Shown here piece by piece: positions 18,248-26,346 of a stretch of DNA of 64,000 nt. Numbering within the stretch: the first letter of the stretch is position 1; the number at the start of each line of letters is the position of its first letter. The DNA comes from DASQZT01 sp035638575 (GTDB taxonomy: Bacteria > Acidobacteriota > Terriglobia > Bryobacterales > Bryobacteraceae), in the NCBI GenBank assembly GCA_035638575.1, contig DASQZT010000098.1, forward strand, positions 62,001 to 126,000, written 5' to 3'. Both the position numbers and the translations under genes were made by a program. The notes under the pieces were generated by a model. It was given only the letters and a program-made list of their open reading frames with translations, did no database searches and was not told the DNA's origin.

Positions 18248-20239
18248 ATGATTATGGCGCAATTGACCAAAGGAGCCGCCGCGGGGCTGCTCGCGCTGTC
18301 CGTCGCACTGTTTTGGGCCGTCAAAAGCCCGGCTCAGAACAAGCCGTCTCAACAACCCGTCACGCTCGCGGAGGACCCCTCCGCCTACACGCTCTCCAAC
18401 GGAACCGTGTCCGCGCGCGTCGACAAAAACTCCGGCGACCTGCTCTCGTTCCGCTTCAACGGCTTGGAAATGCTGTCCACCATCATGGGCCCGGACGGCC
18501 TTCCCGACACCACCGTGGATAAGCCGGGCATGAATAAGCGTGGCGGCGGAGGCCGGTATACCGACCATCAGTACGGATTCTGGTCCCACGACACCGAAGG
18601 GCAGAATACGGTCCGGAAGATCACGATCGACCCGAAGTCCAACAGCGGCGAGCGGGCCGAAGTCTCCATTAGGGGAATCTCGGACGGCAAGCCCATGGGC
18701 GCCGGACCGGGCGGAAGCTTCATCTCCGACGTCGAAATCCGGTACACCCTGGAACGCGGGCAACCGGGCCTGTATACCTATTCGATCTTCGAGCACCAGC
18801 CGCAGTATCCGGCCAGTTCGCTCGGCGAAGCACGTTACTGCGAGAAGCTGGCCGACTTCTTCGACTGGATGAGTGTCGGCGCCAAGTGGAACCAGCCTTA
18901 TCCCAAGGAGGAGCCGGGCCAGCACGAAGACAAGTACGACTTCACCGCGGACCAGTTCGACAATCCCGCGTTCGGCTGGTCCAGCACCACTAAGAACGTC
19001 GGCGTCTGGTTCCTCAATCCCAGCGTCGAATTCCTGAGTGGCGGGCCGACCAAAGTGGAGTTCCTGGGGCATCGCGATACCAACCAGGTGCAAGCTCCGA
19101 CCATCTTGAACTACTGGCGGAGCAGTCACTACGGCGGCGCCGTGGTGAATGTCACCGAGGGCGAGCACTGGACCAAAGTGATCGGACCCTTCCTCATTTA
19201 TGCCAACTCCGGGAAGAGTCCCCAGGAGATGTACAGCGATGCCGTCGCGCAGGCCGCCAAGGAGAGCCGGAAGTGGCCGTACGGCTGGGTCACCGGCGTC
19301 GATTACACCACGCGGAGCGAGCGCGCGACGGTCTCCGGGCGCTTGATATTACGCGATCCGCAGGCCAGGAACGCGAAGATGACAAACCTGCGCGTGGGTC
19401 TCGCGTTTCCCGCCTATGCCATCCAAGTGGCCGGGCGCGGCGGCGTTCCGGCGGAGCCCCGCCTGATCGACTGGCAGACCGACGCGAAGCATTACGAATT
19501 CTGGACGCGCGCCGACGCCAACGGCAGCTTCCGCATCCCTGAGGTGCGTCCGGGAAAGTACACGCTCCACGCCTTCGCCGACGGCGTCCTCGGCGAGTTC
19601 GCCAAAACGGACCTCACGATCGAGCCCGGCAAAGCGCTGGCACTGGGAAATCTGGAGTGGACGCCGGAGCGGCACGGCAAGCAGATCTGGGAAATCGGAG
19701 TCCCCAACCGCACCGGCTCGGAATTCGCCAAGGGCGACGACTACTCCCACGACGGAATGTTCCTCCAGTATGCCAAGCTCTTCCCCACGGACGTCAATTA
19801 CGTGATCGGCAAGAGCGACTACTCCAAGGACTGGTATTTCGAGCAGGTGCCGCACAACGAGAATCCCGACGCCAAACCGGCCGGCTACAACATGGGAACC
19901 GCTCCCGGCAGAGCCACTCCCTGGTCCATCACCTTTGAGATGGCGCAGGCGCCCCGTGGCAAGGCCCACCTTCGCCTGGCGCTCGCATCCAACAGCACGA
20001 GGGAAATCGGAGTGGAAGTGAACGGCCAATCCGTGGGCAAGGTCGATCACCTGTACATCGACGGCGCCATCGCCCGAAATGGAATCACCGGGGTATGGAG
20101 CGAGCGGGACGTGCCGTTCGACGCCTCCACGCTGAAGGCCGGCGCCAACGTGCTCAAGCTGATCGTACCAGCCGGTCCGATGACCAGCGGCGTAATTTAC
20201 GATTACCTTCGGCTGGAACTTGACGAGAACGCGAAGTAG
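18248..20239 (+). CDS. Rhamnogalacturonan lyase, PL4-type
   Basis: The 663-residue exported protein (hydrophobic leader ending near SPAQN) has the three-domain plan of family PL4: an N-terminal beta-sandwich catalytic domain (about 45-330, with LSNGTVSARVDKNSGDLLSF), a fibronectin-III-like domain (about 355-450, SGRLILRDP ... IPEVRPGKYTLHAFADGVLG) and a CBM-like domain (about 460-660, with WEIGVPNRTGSEF). It should cleave galacturonate-rhamnose bonds of rhamnogalacturonan I by beta-elimination. The ATG with AAGGAG before it (18238-18250) is clear. It lies 27 bases after the PL26-like gene in the same operon. Confidence 0.88.
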   Translation: MIMAQLTKGAAAGLLALSVALFWAVKSPAQNKPSQQPVTLAEDPSAYTLSNGTVSARVDKNSGDLLSFRFNGLEMLSTIMGPDGLPDTTVDKPGMNKRGGGGRYTDHQYGFWSHDTEGQNTVRKITIDPKSNSGERAEVSIRGISDGKPMGAGPGGSFISDVEIRYTLERGQPGLYTYSIFEHQPQYPASSLGEARYCEKLADFFDWMSVGAKWNQPYPKEEPGQHEDKYDFTADQFDNPAFGWSSTTKNVGVWFLNPSVEFLSGGPTKVEFLGHRDTNQVQAPTILNYWRSSHYGGAVVNVTEGEHWTKVIGPFLIYANSGKSPQEMYSDAVAQAAKESRKWPYGWVTGVDYTTRSERATVSGRLILRDPQARNAKMTNLRVGLAFPAYAIQVAGRGGVPAEPRLIDWQTDAKHYEFWTRADANGSFRIPEVRPGKYTLHAFADGVLGEFAKTDLTIEPGKALALGNLEWTPERHGKQIWEIGVPNRTGSEFAKGDDYSHDGMFLQYAKLFPTDVNYVIGKSDYSKDWYFEQVPHNENPDAKPAGYNMGTAPGRATPWSITFEMAQAPRGKAHLRLALASNSTREIGVEVNGQSVGKVDHLYIDGAIARNGITGVWSERDVPFDASTLKAGANVLKLIVPAGPMTSGVIYDYLRLELDENAK

Positions 20240-20246
20240 GCTTCCC

Positions 20247-21044
20247 GTGCCAGATCTGGATTTCGGGCTCAAAGGCAAACTGGCGGTGGTCACCGGCGGC
20301 GCCAACGGCATTGGGTTTGCCACGGCGCGGTTATTGGCGGCCCATGGAGCATCGGTGTGCATTTTCGATCTGGAACGTGAGAATCCGCGCGAAGCCGCGC
20401 GGCAGATAGGCGCCAAGGCCTGCTCGGCCGACGTCACCAATCGCGAATCGCTCGACGCCGCCTTCCGCGAGGCCGGGATGCCCGACATCCTCATTGCCAA
20501 TGCCGGGACGGTCTCGGAAGCGGATTTCTGCGAGCACACGCCGGAAGAGTGGGACCGCATCGTGTCGGTGAATCTCTCTGGCGCGTTTCACTCCATGCAA
20601 GCGGCGGCGCGCCTCATGAGGCAGCGGCGTTGCGGCGCTATCGTGCTTACCGCGTCCACCAATTCCTACGACGGCGAAGCACGCCTCGCCGCGTATAACG
20701 CCAGCAAAGCCGGGCTGCTGGGCCTGGTGCATACCGCGGCCAACGAATTGGGCCCCTTTCAAATCCGCGTGAATGCCGTCTGCCCGGGGCTGATCCGGAC
20801 GCGTCTCACCGAAGGGCACTTCGCCAATCCAGAGATCCTGCGGAACTACTTCCGGCAGATTCCTCTGGGGCGCGGCGGCGAACCGGACGAGGTCGCGCAA
20901 GCGAGTGTTTTCCTGGCCTCCAGCCTGGCCTCGTATATTACGGGGGCCACGCTCTTCGTAGACGGCGGCCAGATGGCTTCGAAGTTCGGCACGTGGACCG
21001 AAGACACCGCCGAGTTCCGCGACGGCCGCTGGCGCCTCCGCTAG
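20247..21044 (+). CDS. SDR-family dehydrogenase
   Basis: This is a 265-residue short-chain dehydrogenase with cofactor motif TGGANGIG, the NAG motif (ANAGTV), catalytic Ser in TASTNS, YNASK and the C-terminal ITGATLFVDGG. It begins 7 bases after the PL4 gene if GTG at 20247 is used; a TTG at 20220 would overlap that gene. As the last gene of a rhamnogalacturonan operon it may oxidise L-rhamnose or a later acid in the non-phosphorylative rhamnose pathway, but this is context only. Confidence 0.88.
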   Translation: MPDLDFGLKGKLAVVTGGANGIGFATARLLAAHGASVCIFDLERENPREAARQIGAKACSADVTNRESLDAAFREAGMPDILIANAGTVSEADFCEHTPEEWDRIVSVNLSGAFHSMQAAARLMRQRRCGAIVLTASTNSYDGEARLAAYNASKAGLLGLVHTAANELGPFQIRVNAVCPGLIRTRLTEGHFANPEILRNYFRQIPLGRGGEPDEVAQASVFLASSLASYITGATLFVDGGQMASKFGTWTEDTAEFRDGRWRLR

Positions 21045-21101
21045 CTTTGCAGCCAGCCAGACTGGTTCTTCTTGACCGCGCGGGTCCACAGCCGCAAGGC
21101 T

Positions 21102-24100
21102 TTAGTAGATGAGCTTCAGCGCCAACTGCACGGTGCGGCTCCCGCTGGCGCTGGTGACGATGCCGAAAGTCGCCGGAGAGGAAACCGTCGTGCCGGGAGC
21201 GCTCCACACCGGCGAGTTGGTGAAGTTGAACGCCTCCGCGCGGAACTGGAGGTTCATCTTCTCGACGGGGCGGAAGTTCTTGAAGAGCGAGAAGTCCAGG
21301 TTGTGCTGTCCCGGCTGCCGCACGTTCGGCAAGAACCGGCCAACGTTGCCGAACTGATAGTTGGGAGTCTGTGTGAAAACCGACTGCACGAAATATTCGT
21401 TCAGGCGATCGCCGATGCTGCCCGTGCGCTGCGGATTCTGGCCGTTGTCGGTGGCGCGGATTCCCGGGCTGTTCAAACCAGTGCTGTTGCCGCCGTTGCT
21501 GATGGCAATCGGAATCCCCTTCTGGAAGGTCGAAATGCCGTTCATCTGCCACCCGCCAAGCACGAAGTCGGCCGCCTTCGGGATCGAAGTCAGATACTTC
21601 CGGTTCCTGCCGAACGGCAGCTCGTAATTGATACTGGTGACAAAGCGTTGGGGAACATCCTGCGCGGAAACCGATTTCTCGCACTTCCGGCAGTACGTGT
21701 CCTGCTTGGAGCCGGCCTGCCCGATGTATGTCACCACCTGGGAGGCGTCGTCCAGAAGCTTGGATATGGTGTAGCTGGCCAGCATCGACAGGCCGCTGCG
21801 GTAACGGTGCTCCACCGAGAAGATCGCCGACTGGTAATTCGAGTTGGCAATCGGCTTGCGGAACGCGCTGAGGCCGGAGTACTGCGGATACGTATCCAGC
21901 AGCAGATTCGCGGCAACCGTGGGATTGGCGTAAGTGGAGGTGGGGTTCTTGATGATCCCGTAGAACGGATTCGCAACCTGCGCGACCAGGTTGCTGCCGA
22001 GCGACAGGTCGGAAGCCGGCAACTGGTCGAAGTTGACGCTGCTTTCACCGTCCGGCAGGTGCTGGCCCTTGCTGCCCAGGTAGCCCACCTGCACCAGCCA
22101 GGCGCCTTTGAGTTCCTGCTGGATGTTGAAATTCCATTGCTGGATCATCGGATTGACGTAGTCGATGAAATAGCTGTCTTGAATTCCCCCGCCGATATCG
22201 GTCAAGGCGCCGCTGATCGGTCCCTGCGCCGAGCCCAGCGGACGGATCAAGCCGTTGGGGAACGGATTGCTCAGGCTGGCGACGAAAGTCTGGCCGCTGT
22301 TCAGCGTGGCGTTCAGCGCCGTGCCGCCGGTGAAGCCCTCGGTTCCCGAAGTGCCCGAAGTGCCCGCGGCTTGCAGCATGGAAGGAGCGTACAGAATGCC
22401 GTAAGCTCCGCGGATCACCGTCTTGTTGAAGATGTTGTAGGCGAAGCCGACGCGCGGCGCCCAGTTGTTCAGATCCGTGGGCGTCTGGTGCCGGCCGTAA
22501 GCCGCGCCGGGAGTTCCCACGAATTCCATCGCTCCCTTGAGGTTGCCGCAGTTGGGACAAATCGCGCTGGCCTGCACCTGGCCCTGTAACGGCGACGTCG
22601 CGTTGATATCGAAGTAGCTCAGCCGGTTGTAGCGTTCGGTGCGCGGGATATCCACGTCGTAGCGGACTCCCAGGTTGAGAGTCAGCTTGCGGCTGACCTT
22701 GAAGTCGTCCTGGAAGTAGGCGCCGGCGTAGGCGCTCGCCGTGGCGGCCGAGAAGGTGTACTGCAAATCGCTGCCGTTGTTGCCCGGCAGGCCCAGCAGG
22801 AAGGTGGCAAACCCGATGCCTTGCGTGGTGGAACTTCCCGCCGACGAGATCTGCTGCGTGTAACCGCTGCCGAAGCTGTACTGACCGTCCGGGCTGCCCA
22901 ACTGCGTGAAGTTCACGAACATCTTCTCCCACGTCACACCCATCTTCAGCGTGTGCTTCGACAAGACCTTGGTGAGGTCCGCCCGCAGGATGTGCGAGTA
23001 CGGCCGGTCGAGCAGTGTGGTGTAAGAAGCTTGGCCCAGGCTGTAGCCCGAACTGTTTCCGCTGGCGCTGATCTGCGGGAACTCGTAGTTGTCCACAACG
23101 CCATCGATGAACGACGGAAATCCCAGCGACGAAGGCTTGGTCCCCTCGGAGAAGGGGTAGCGCACCGAGACGTCGCGCGCGAAGCCGTAATTGAAATTCA
23201 GGATCATCGTGGGATTAAACGTGTAAACTGCGTTGACCGTGACATTGCGGTTGTAGTAGTTCACCGGACCGGAGCCGAAGGGCGTGCCGGCGTTTCCGAA
23301 GCCGTTGAAGTCGGTGCTCAGGCCGGTTTGATTGGACCCTCGGGCGAACATCCGGAACTTCTCCGAGAAATTGTGGTCGAGGCGGGCGTCCAGCTGGTCG
23401 TAGGGGTTGTTGGCGACGCCTTGCGTCTTCCAATTGTTGGTCTGGAGCGCCGGGTTGGTCACGCAACTCGGGCAGTTCGGCTCCGGCCAGTACGTCATGA
23501 GCTTCTGCGCCACGGGGTCGATCCGGTTTTGCGGGATGACGTTGTTCGGAAACGGCTGCCGGAAACAGTTCGGTGCGGCCGCGGGGCAGGCGCTGTTGGG
23601 GCCCGCGGTCGCCGGATCATAAATGGTGACCGGCGCGCCCACGCCGCCCGAGGCGCCGTTGGTGAAACCAGTGAAGATGCCCTGCCGCATGGCATCCGTC
23701 GGCACGCTGCCGGTATCCGTCACGGCGCTGGGCGTTCGCACGCTCTGCTCGCTGATGAAGAAGAAGGTCTTGTTCTTGCCGTTGAACAGGCGGGGAATAT
23801 AGACCGGACCGCCAAAGGTCCCGCCAAACTGGTTGTAACGTACGATGCCTCGCGGCAGGCCATTGCGGTTGTTGCCCCAGCTATTGGTGTTCAGCACGTT
23901 GTTACGGAAAAACTCGAACAGTGTGAAATGATACTGATTCGTGCCGCTGCGAGTCGCGAAGTTGATGGTGCCGCCGCCCGTCCGGCCGTATTCGGGCGCC
24001 AGCGAGTTCGTAACCACCGAAAACTCCTGGACGCTGTCCTCGTTGGGAAGGTAGCCGATCTGGAGATGGCTAACGTTGTTTTCGGGCACGATCACCGATG

Positions 24101-24659
24101 TGCCGTCAATGGTCACGTCGTTGTAGTCGTTTCTCCCGCCGCTGATCCAGGGGCTGTTGGATCCGCCGCTGGGAACCACTCCCGGTACCAAGGTCACCAG
24201 TGACATCGGACTCCGGTTGCCGCCCAGCGGCAGATCGAGAATGCCCTTATTGCCGATGGTGGTCGCCACTGTCGAGGATTCCGTGGCCAATTGCGCGGAG
24301 GCGGCCTCAACCTGGATCGAAGTGGATATTTCCCCAACCTTCAGTGGCAGGGTCAGCGACACGATCTGTTCGACATCCAGCAGAATATCGTTTTGGATGT
24401 ACTTCTGGAAGCCGGTCTGCTCCACCGTTACGCGATACGAGCCAGGCTGCAGATACCGCTGGTAGAAACGTCCCTCCGAGTTGGTTACCATCGACCAGTG
24501 GACGTTGGTGGCTTGATTCTCGATGGTGACCCTGGCGCCCGGGACTGCGGCGTTCGAAGCGTCTGTGACGCGGCCGTCAATGGTGCCGGTAGCATTCTGT
24601 GCGAAAGCCCACCCCGCGCAAAGCAGGGCGGCTATGACAACCCTCTTAAACCTGTTCAT
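21102..24659 (-). CDS. Oar-like TonB-dependent receptor, full length
   Basis: The 1185-residue outer-membrane protein has a signal peptide (ending near CAGWAFAQ), a carboxypeptidase-regulatory beta-sandwich (about 25-110, GTIDGRVTDASNAAVPGARV), a plug domain (about 120-240, with DYNDVTIDGTSV and GYLPNEDSVQEFSV) and a large beta-barrel ending in aromatic Tyr (LALKLIY). Such receptors import large ligands or act as adhesion/secretion barrels. It faces a membrane-bound regulator gene across a 241-base gap with a good promoter and an inverted repeat, and its 3' end meets the pectin operon, so oligogalacturonide-type ligands are possible. Confidence 0.93.
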   Translation of the reverse strand: MNRFKRVVIAALLCAGWAFAQNATGTIDGRVTDASNAAVPGARVTIENQATNVHWSMVTNSEGRFYQRYLQPGSYRVTVEQTGFQKYIQNDILLDVEQIVSLTLPLKVGEISTSIQVEAASAQLATESSTVATTIGNKGILDLPLGGNRSPMSLVTLVPGVVPSGGSNSPWISGGRNDYNDVTIDGTSVIVPENNVSHLQIGYLPNEDSVQEFSVVTNSLAPEYGRTGGGTINFATRSGTNQYHFTLFEFFRNNVLNTNSWGNNRNGLPRGIVRYNQFGGTFGGPVYIPRLFNGKNKTFFFISEQSVRTPSAVTDTGSVPTDAMRQGIFTGFTNGASGGVGAPVTIYDPATAGPNSACPAAAPNCFRQPFPNNVIPQNRIDPVAQKLMTYWPEPNCPSCVTNPALQTNNWKTQGVANNPYDQLDARLDHNFSEKFRMFARGSNQTGLSTDFNGFGNAGTPFGSGPVNYYNRNVTVNAVYTFNPTMILNFNYGFARDVSVRYPFSEGTKPSSLGFPSFIDGVVDNYEFPQISASGNSSGYSLGQASYTTLLDRPYSHILRADLTKVLSKHTLKMGVTWEKMFVNFTQLGSPDGQYSFGSGYTQQISSAGSSTTQGIGFATFLLGLPGNNGSDLQYTFSAATASAYAGAYFQDDFKVSRKLTLNLGVRYDVDIPRTERYNRLSYFDINATSPLQGQVQASAICPNCGNLKGAMEFVGTPGAAYGRHQTPTDLNNWAPRVGFAYNIFNKTVIRGAYGILYAPSMLQAAGTSGTSGTEGFTGGTALNATLNSGQTFVASLSNPFPNGLIRPLGSAQGPISGALTDIGGGIQDSYFIDYVNPMIQQWNFNIQQELKGAWLVQVGYLGSKGQHLPDGESSVNFDQLPASDLSLGSNLVAQVANPFYGIIKNPTSTYANPTVAANLLLDTYPQYSGLSAFRKPIANSNYQSAIFSVEHRYRSGLSMLASYTISKLLDDASQVVTYIGQAGSKQDTYCRKCEKSVSAQDVPQRFVTSINYELPFGRNRKYLTSIPKAADFVLGGWQMNGISTFQKGIPIAISNGGNSTGLNSPGIRATDNGQNPQRTGSIGDRLNEYFVQSVFTQTPNYQFGNVGRFLPNVRQPGQHNLDFSLFKNFRPVEKMNLQFRAEAFNFTNSPVWSAPGTTVSSPATFGIVTSASGSRTVQLALKLIY

Positions 24660-24761
24660 CGATTTTCCCCTCTTTTCGCTGACCTGACCCGCCGCAATCC
24701 GCCTGGGGCGGTTCGGTGTGGCAGCAGACAGGCCTCCAGGCCTGCCCCGCCGGATAGATGC

Positions 24762-24790
24762 ACTATACGCTAATGACCTGCGATTCTCAA
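24762..24790 (-). promoter_or_regulatory. Sigma-70-like promoter of the Oar-like receptor
   Basis: On the minus strand TTGAGA (24790-24785) and TATAGT (24767-24762) are spaced by exactly 17 bases, about 100 bases before the receptor start at 24659. The perfect inverted repeat at 24795-24817 ends four bases upstream of the -35 element. Confidence 0.6.
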
Positions 24791-24794
24791 CGGG

Positions 24795-24817
24795 TTACAC
24801 CGTTTTTCACGGTGTAA
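24795..24817. promoter_or_regulatory. Perfect 9-bp inverted repeat, candidate operator
   Basis: TTACACCGT (24795-24803) and ACGGTGTAA (24809-24817) are exact reverse complements around the 5-base spacer TTTTC. Its place just upstream of the receptor -35 and before the divergent regulator gene fits an activator or autoregulatory site. A terminator is unlikely because neither strand has a T-run after the stem. Confidence 0.55.
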
Positions 24818-24830
24818 AGAATTCACCAGT

Positions 24831-24847
24831 GCCAGCCTTGCGCTGGC
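24831..24847. repeat. Small perfect hairpin in the regulator leader
   Basis: GCCAGC and GCTGGC flank the loop CTTGC, 55-70 bases before the regulator ATG at 24901. It may be a leader hairpin or a second protein site; nothing else identifies it. Confidence 0.3.
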
Positions 24848-24900
24848 GGGCGATAAGGAGCAGAATGTAAGAACCAGTGAGTTGACCGAGGGGGCCTTCC

Positions 24901-26196
24901 ATGTCGAAAGCGGCGCCGGGACTTCGTGATTCGTATCTCACACACGAGCAACCTTCACCGACCGGGGACGAGATTCGAAGCCAACTCCAGGCCATTCTCG
25001 CCAGCCCTGCCTTCCACGGAAGCAAACGCTGCCAGCAGTTCCTGGACTACGTTTGTGACAAATCGCTGCGGGGCGAGACCGGCGCGCTGAAGGAGCGGAT
25101 CATCGCCACCAGGATCTTCGGCCGCCCACCGGAATCGGACTTAGGTGAGGACACCATCGTGAGGGTCAGCGCGCGGGAGGTCCGCAAGAGACTGGCTCAG
25201 TATCATGTCTCCGCTGAAGGAGCTGCGTCCCAGGTCCGAATCGATCTGCCCTCCGGCTCGTACGTGCCGGAGTTCCGATATGCGATTGCCCACCAGGAGG
25301 AAGAGGTGCCTGCCGCAGCGCCGATGGTGGTGGAACAGCCGCCACGGCCGGGAAAACGCTGGCTGGTGGCGGTCTTAGGCGCACTGGGCCTCGTGGGGAT
25401 GATTGCGGCTGCCGTATTCGAGCTTTCCGGCGCCAATCCCAACGCCGAGGCGTTCCAACGCTTTTGGGGGCCTGTGCTCCGCGCGCCCGAACCTCTGCTG
25501 GTGGCCGTAGCCCACCCCATCGTCTACCATGCTTCCAACCGCGCGGTGCGACTGAGCGAGGAGAACCAGCCGCCGCAGGACGTTCCACTACAGCGGCCCA
25601 TCCAGGTTGCGCCGGAGAAGTTGAACGGCTCGGATCTGGTTCCGGTTTTCAACCAGTACGTCGGCTTCGGCGACCTGGTCGCCGCCACCGAGGTTTCTTC
25701 CATGCTGGCCCGCAAATCCCGTAGCGTGCGAGTGCGCCTGGCCAGCGCCGTTGAGTTCGCTGATCTGCGCAAGGCGCAAACCCTGCTGATCGGCGCCGTC
25801 ACGAATCGTTGGACGATGGAGCTGCAGCAGGCCTGGCGATTCCGCTTCTCCTGGACGCCGGGAACGCGCATTGTAATTGTCGACACCCAGGACCCGAGCG
25901 GCGCGAAACAGTGGACCATCACGTCGAAAAATGATGGATCGGCGCTGGAAGATTACATCCTGGTGAGCCGTATCCGCAGCACCTATACCGGCGGATTGGT
26001 GTTGGTTGCCGCGGGGTTGAAACAGTTCGGGACGGAGGCCGCCGGCCGTTTGCTGGCGGACCCCGATCAACTGGGTCTCATTCTCCGCAGGCTTCCCGGG
26101 GGATGGGAAACCAAGAGCCTTCAGGTGGTGCTGCACGCCCGCGTGATTGGCAACACACCCGCGCAGCCCGAAGTGGTCGCCTCCCACGTTTGGTAA
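24901..26196 (+). CDS. Membrane-anchored one-component regulator with N-terminal DNA-binding-like domain
   Basis: The 431-residue protein starts with a domain (about 20-127) common in Acidobacteriota and in the N-termini of some cyclase/TPR regulators: SPAFHGSKRCQQFLDYV, LKERIIATRIFGR, IVRVSAREVRKRLAQY and VRIDLPSGSYVPEF. It resembles a winged-helix effector domain. A single membrane span follows (about 153-175), then about 250 extracytoplasmic residues of no family I recognise. The topology is like ToxR/CadC. The ATG has GAGGGGG six bases before it. It sits between two Oar-like receptor genes, one divergent and one codirectional, and likely controls one or both; this is inference. Confidence 0.75.
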   Translation: MSKAAPGLRDSYLTHEQPSPTGDEIRSQLQAILASPAFHGSKRCQQFLDYVCDKSLRGETGALKERIIATRIFGRPPESDLGEDTIVRVSAREVRKRLAQYHVSAEGAASQVRIDLPSGSYVPEFRYAIAHQEEEVPAAAPMVVEQPPRPGKRWLVAVLGALGLVGMIAAAVFELSGANPNAEAFQRFWGPVLRAPEPLLVAVAHPIVYHASNRAVRLSEENQPPQDVPLQRPIQVAPEKLNGSDLVPVFNQYVGFGDLVAATEVSSMLARKSRSVRVRLASAVEFADLRKAQTLLIGAVTNRWTMELQQAWRFRFSWTPGTRIVIVDTQDPSGAKQWTITSKNDGSALEDYILVSRIRSTYTGGLVLVAAGLKQFGTEAAGRLLADPDQLGLILRRLPGGWETKSLQVVLHARVIGNTPAQPEVVASHVW

Positions 26197-26346
26197 CCCG
26201 GCAAGGCTTTGAGAACGTTGTCGCCACATGGCGCACGGTGAGACCCCGTGAAATAGAGGCGAGCCCATTGCGTTTCAGCACTGTCTGTGATAGATATGAG
26301 CCAACCAATAACCTGGGGGATTCCGAAACGCGAGGGGAGTGTATTC

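Noticed and set aside
16847..19168. 773-codon minus-strand open frame
   Set aside because: It lies opposite the two rhamnogalacturonan lyases, crosses their boundary, and has no recognisable domain.
22345..22370. Short tandem repeat CCCGAAGTG in the first receptor gene
   Set aside because: It is only a few codons in a Gly/Thr/Ser-rich loop and is explained by coding sequence.
26234..26250. CACGG-N7-CCGTG inverted repeat before the second receptor
   Set aside because: It shares a CACGGTG string with the 24.8-kb palindrome but in the opposite arm orientation and with different spacing, so I do not treat it as a second copy of that site.
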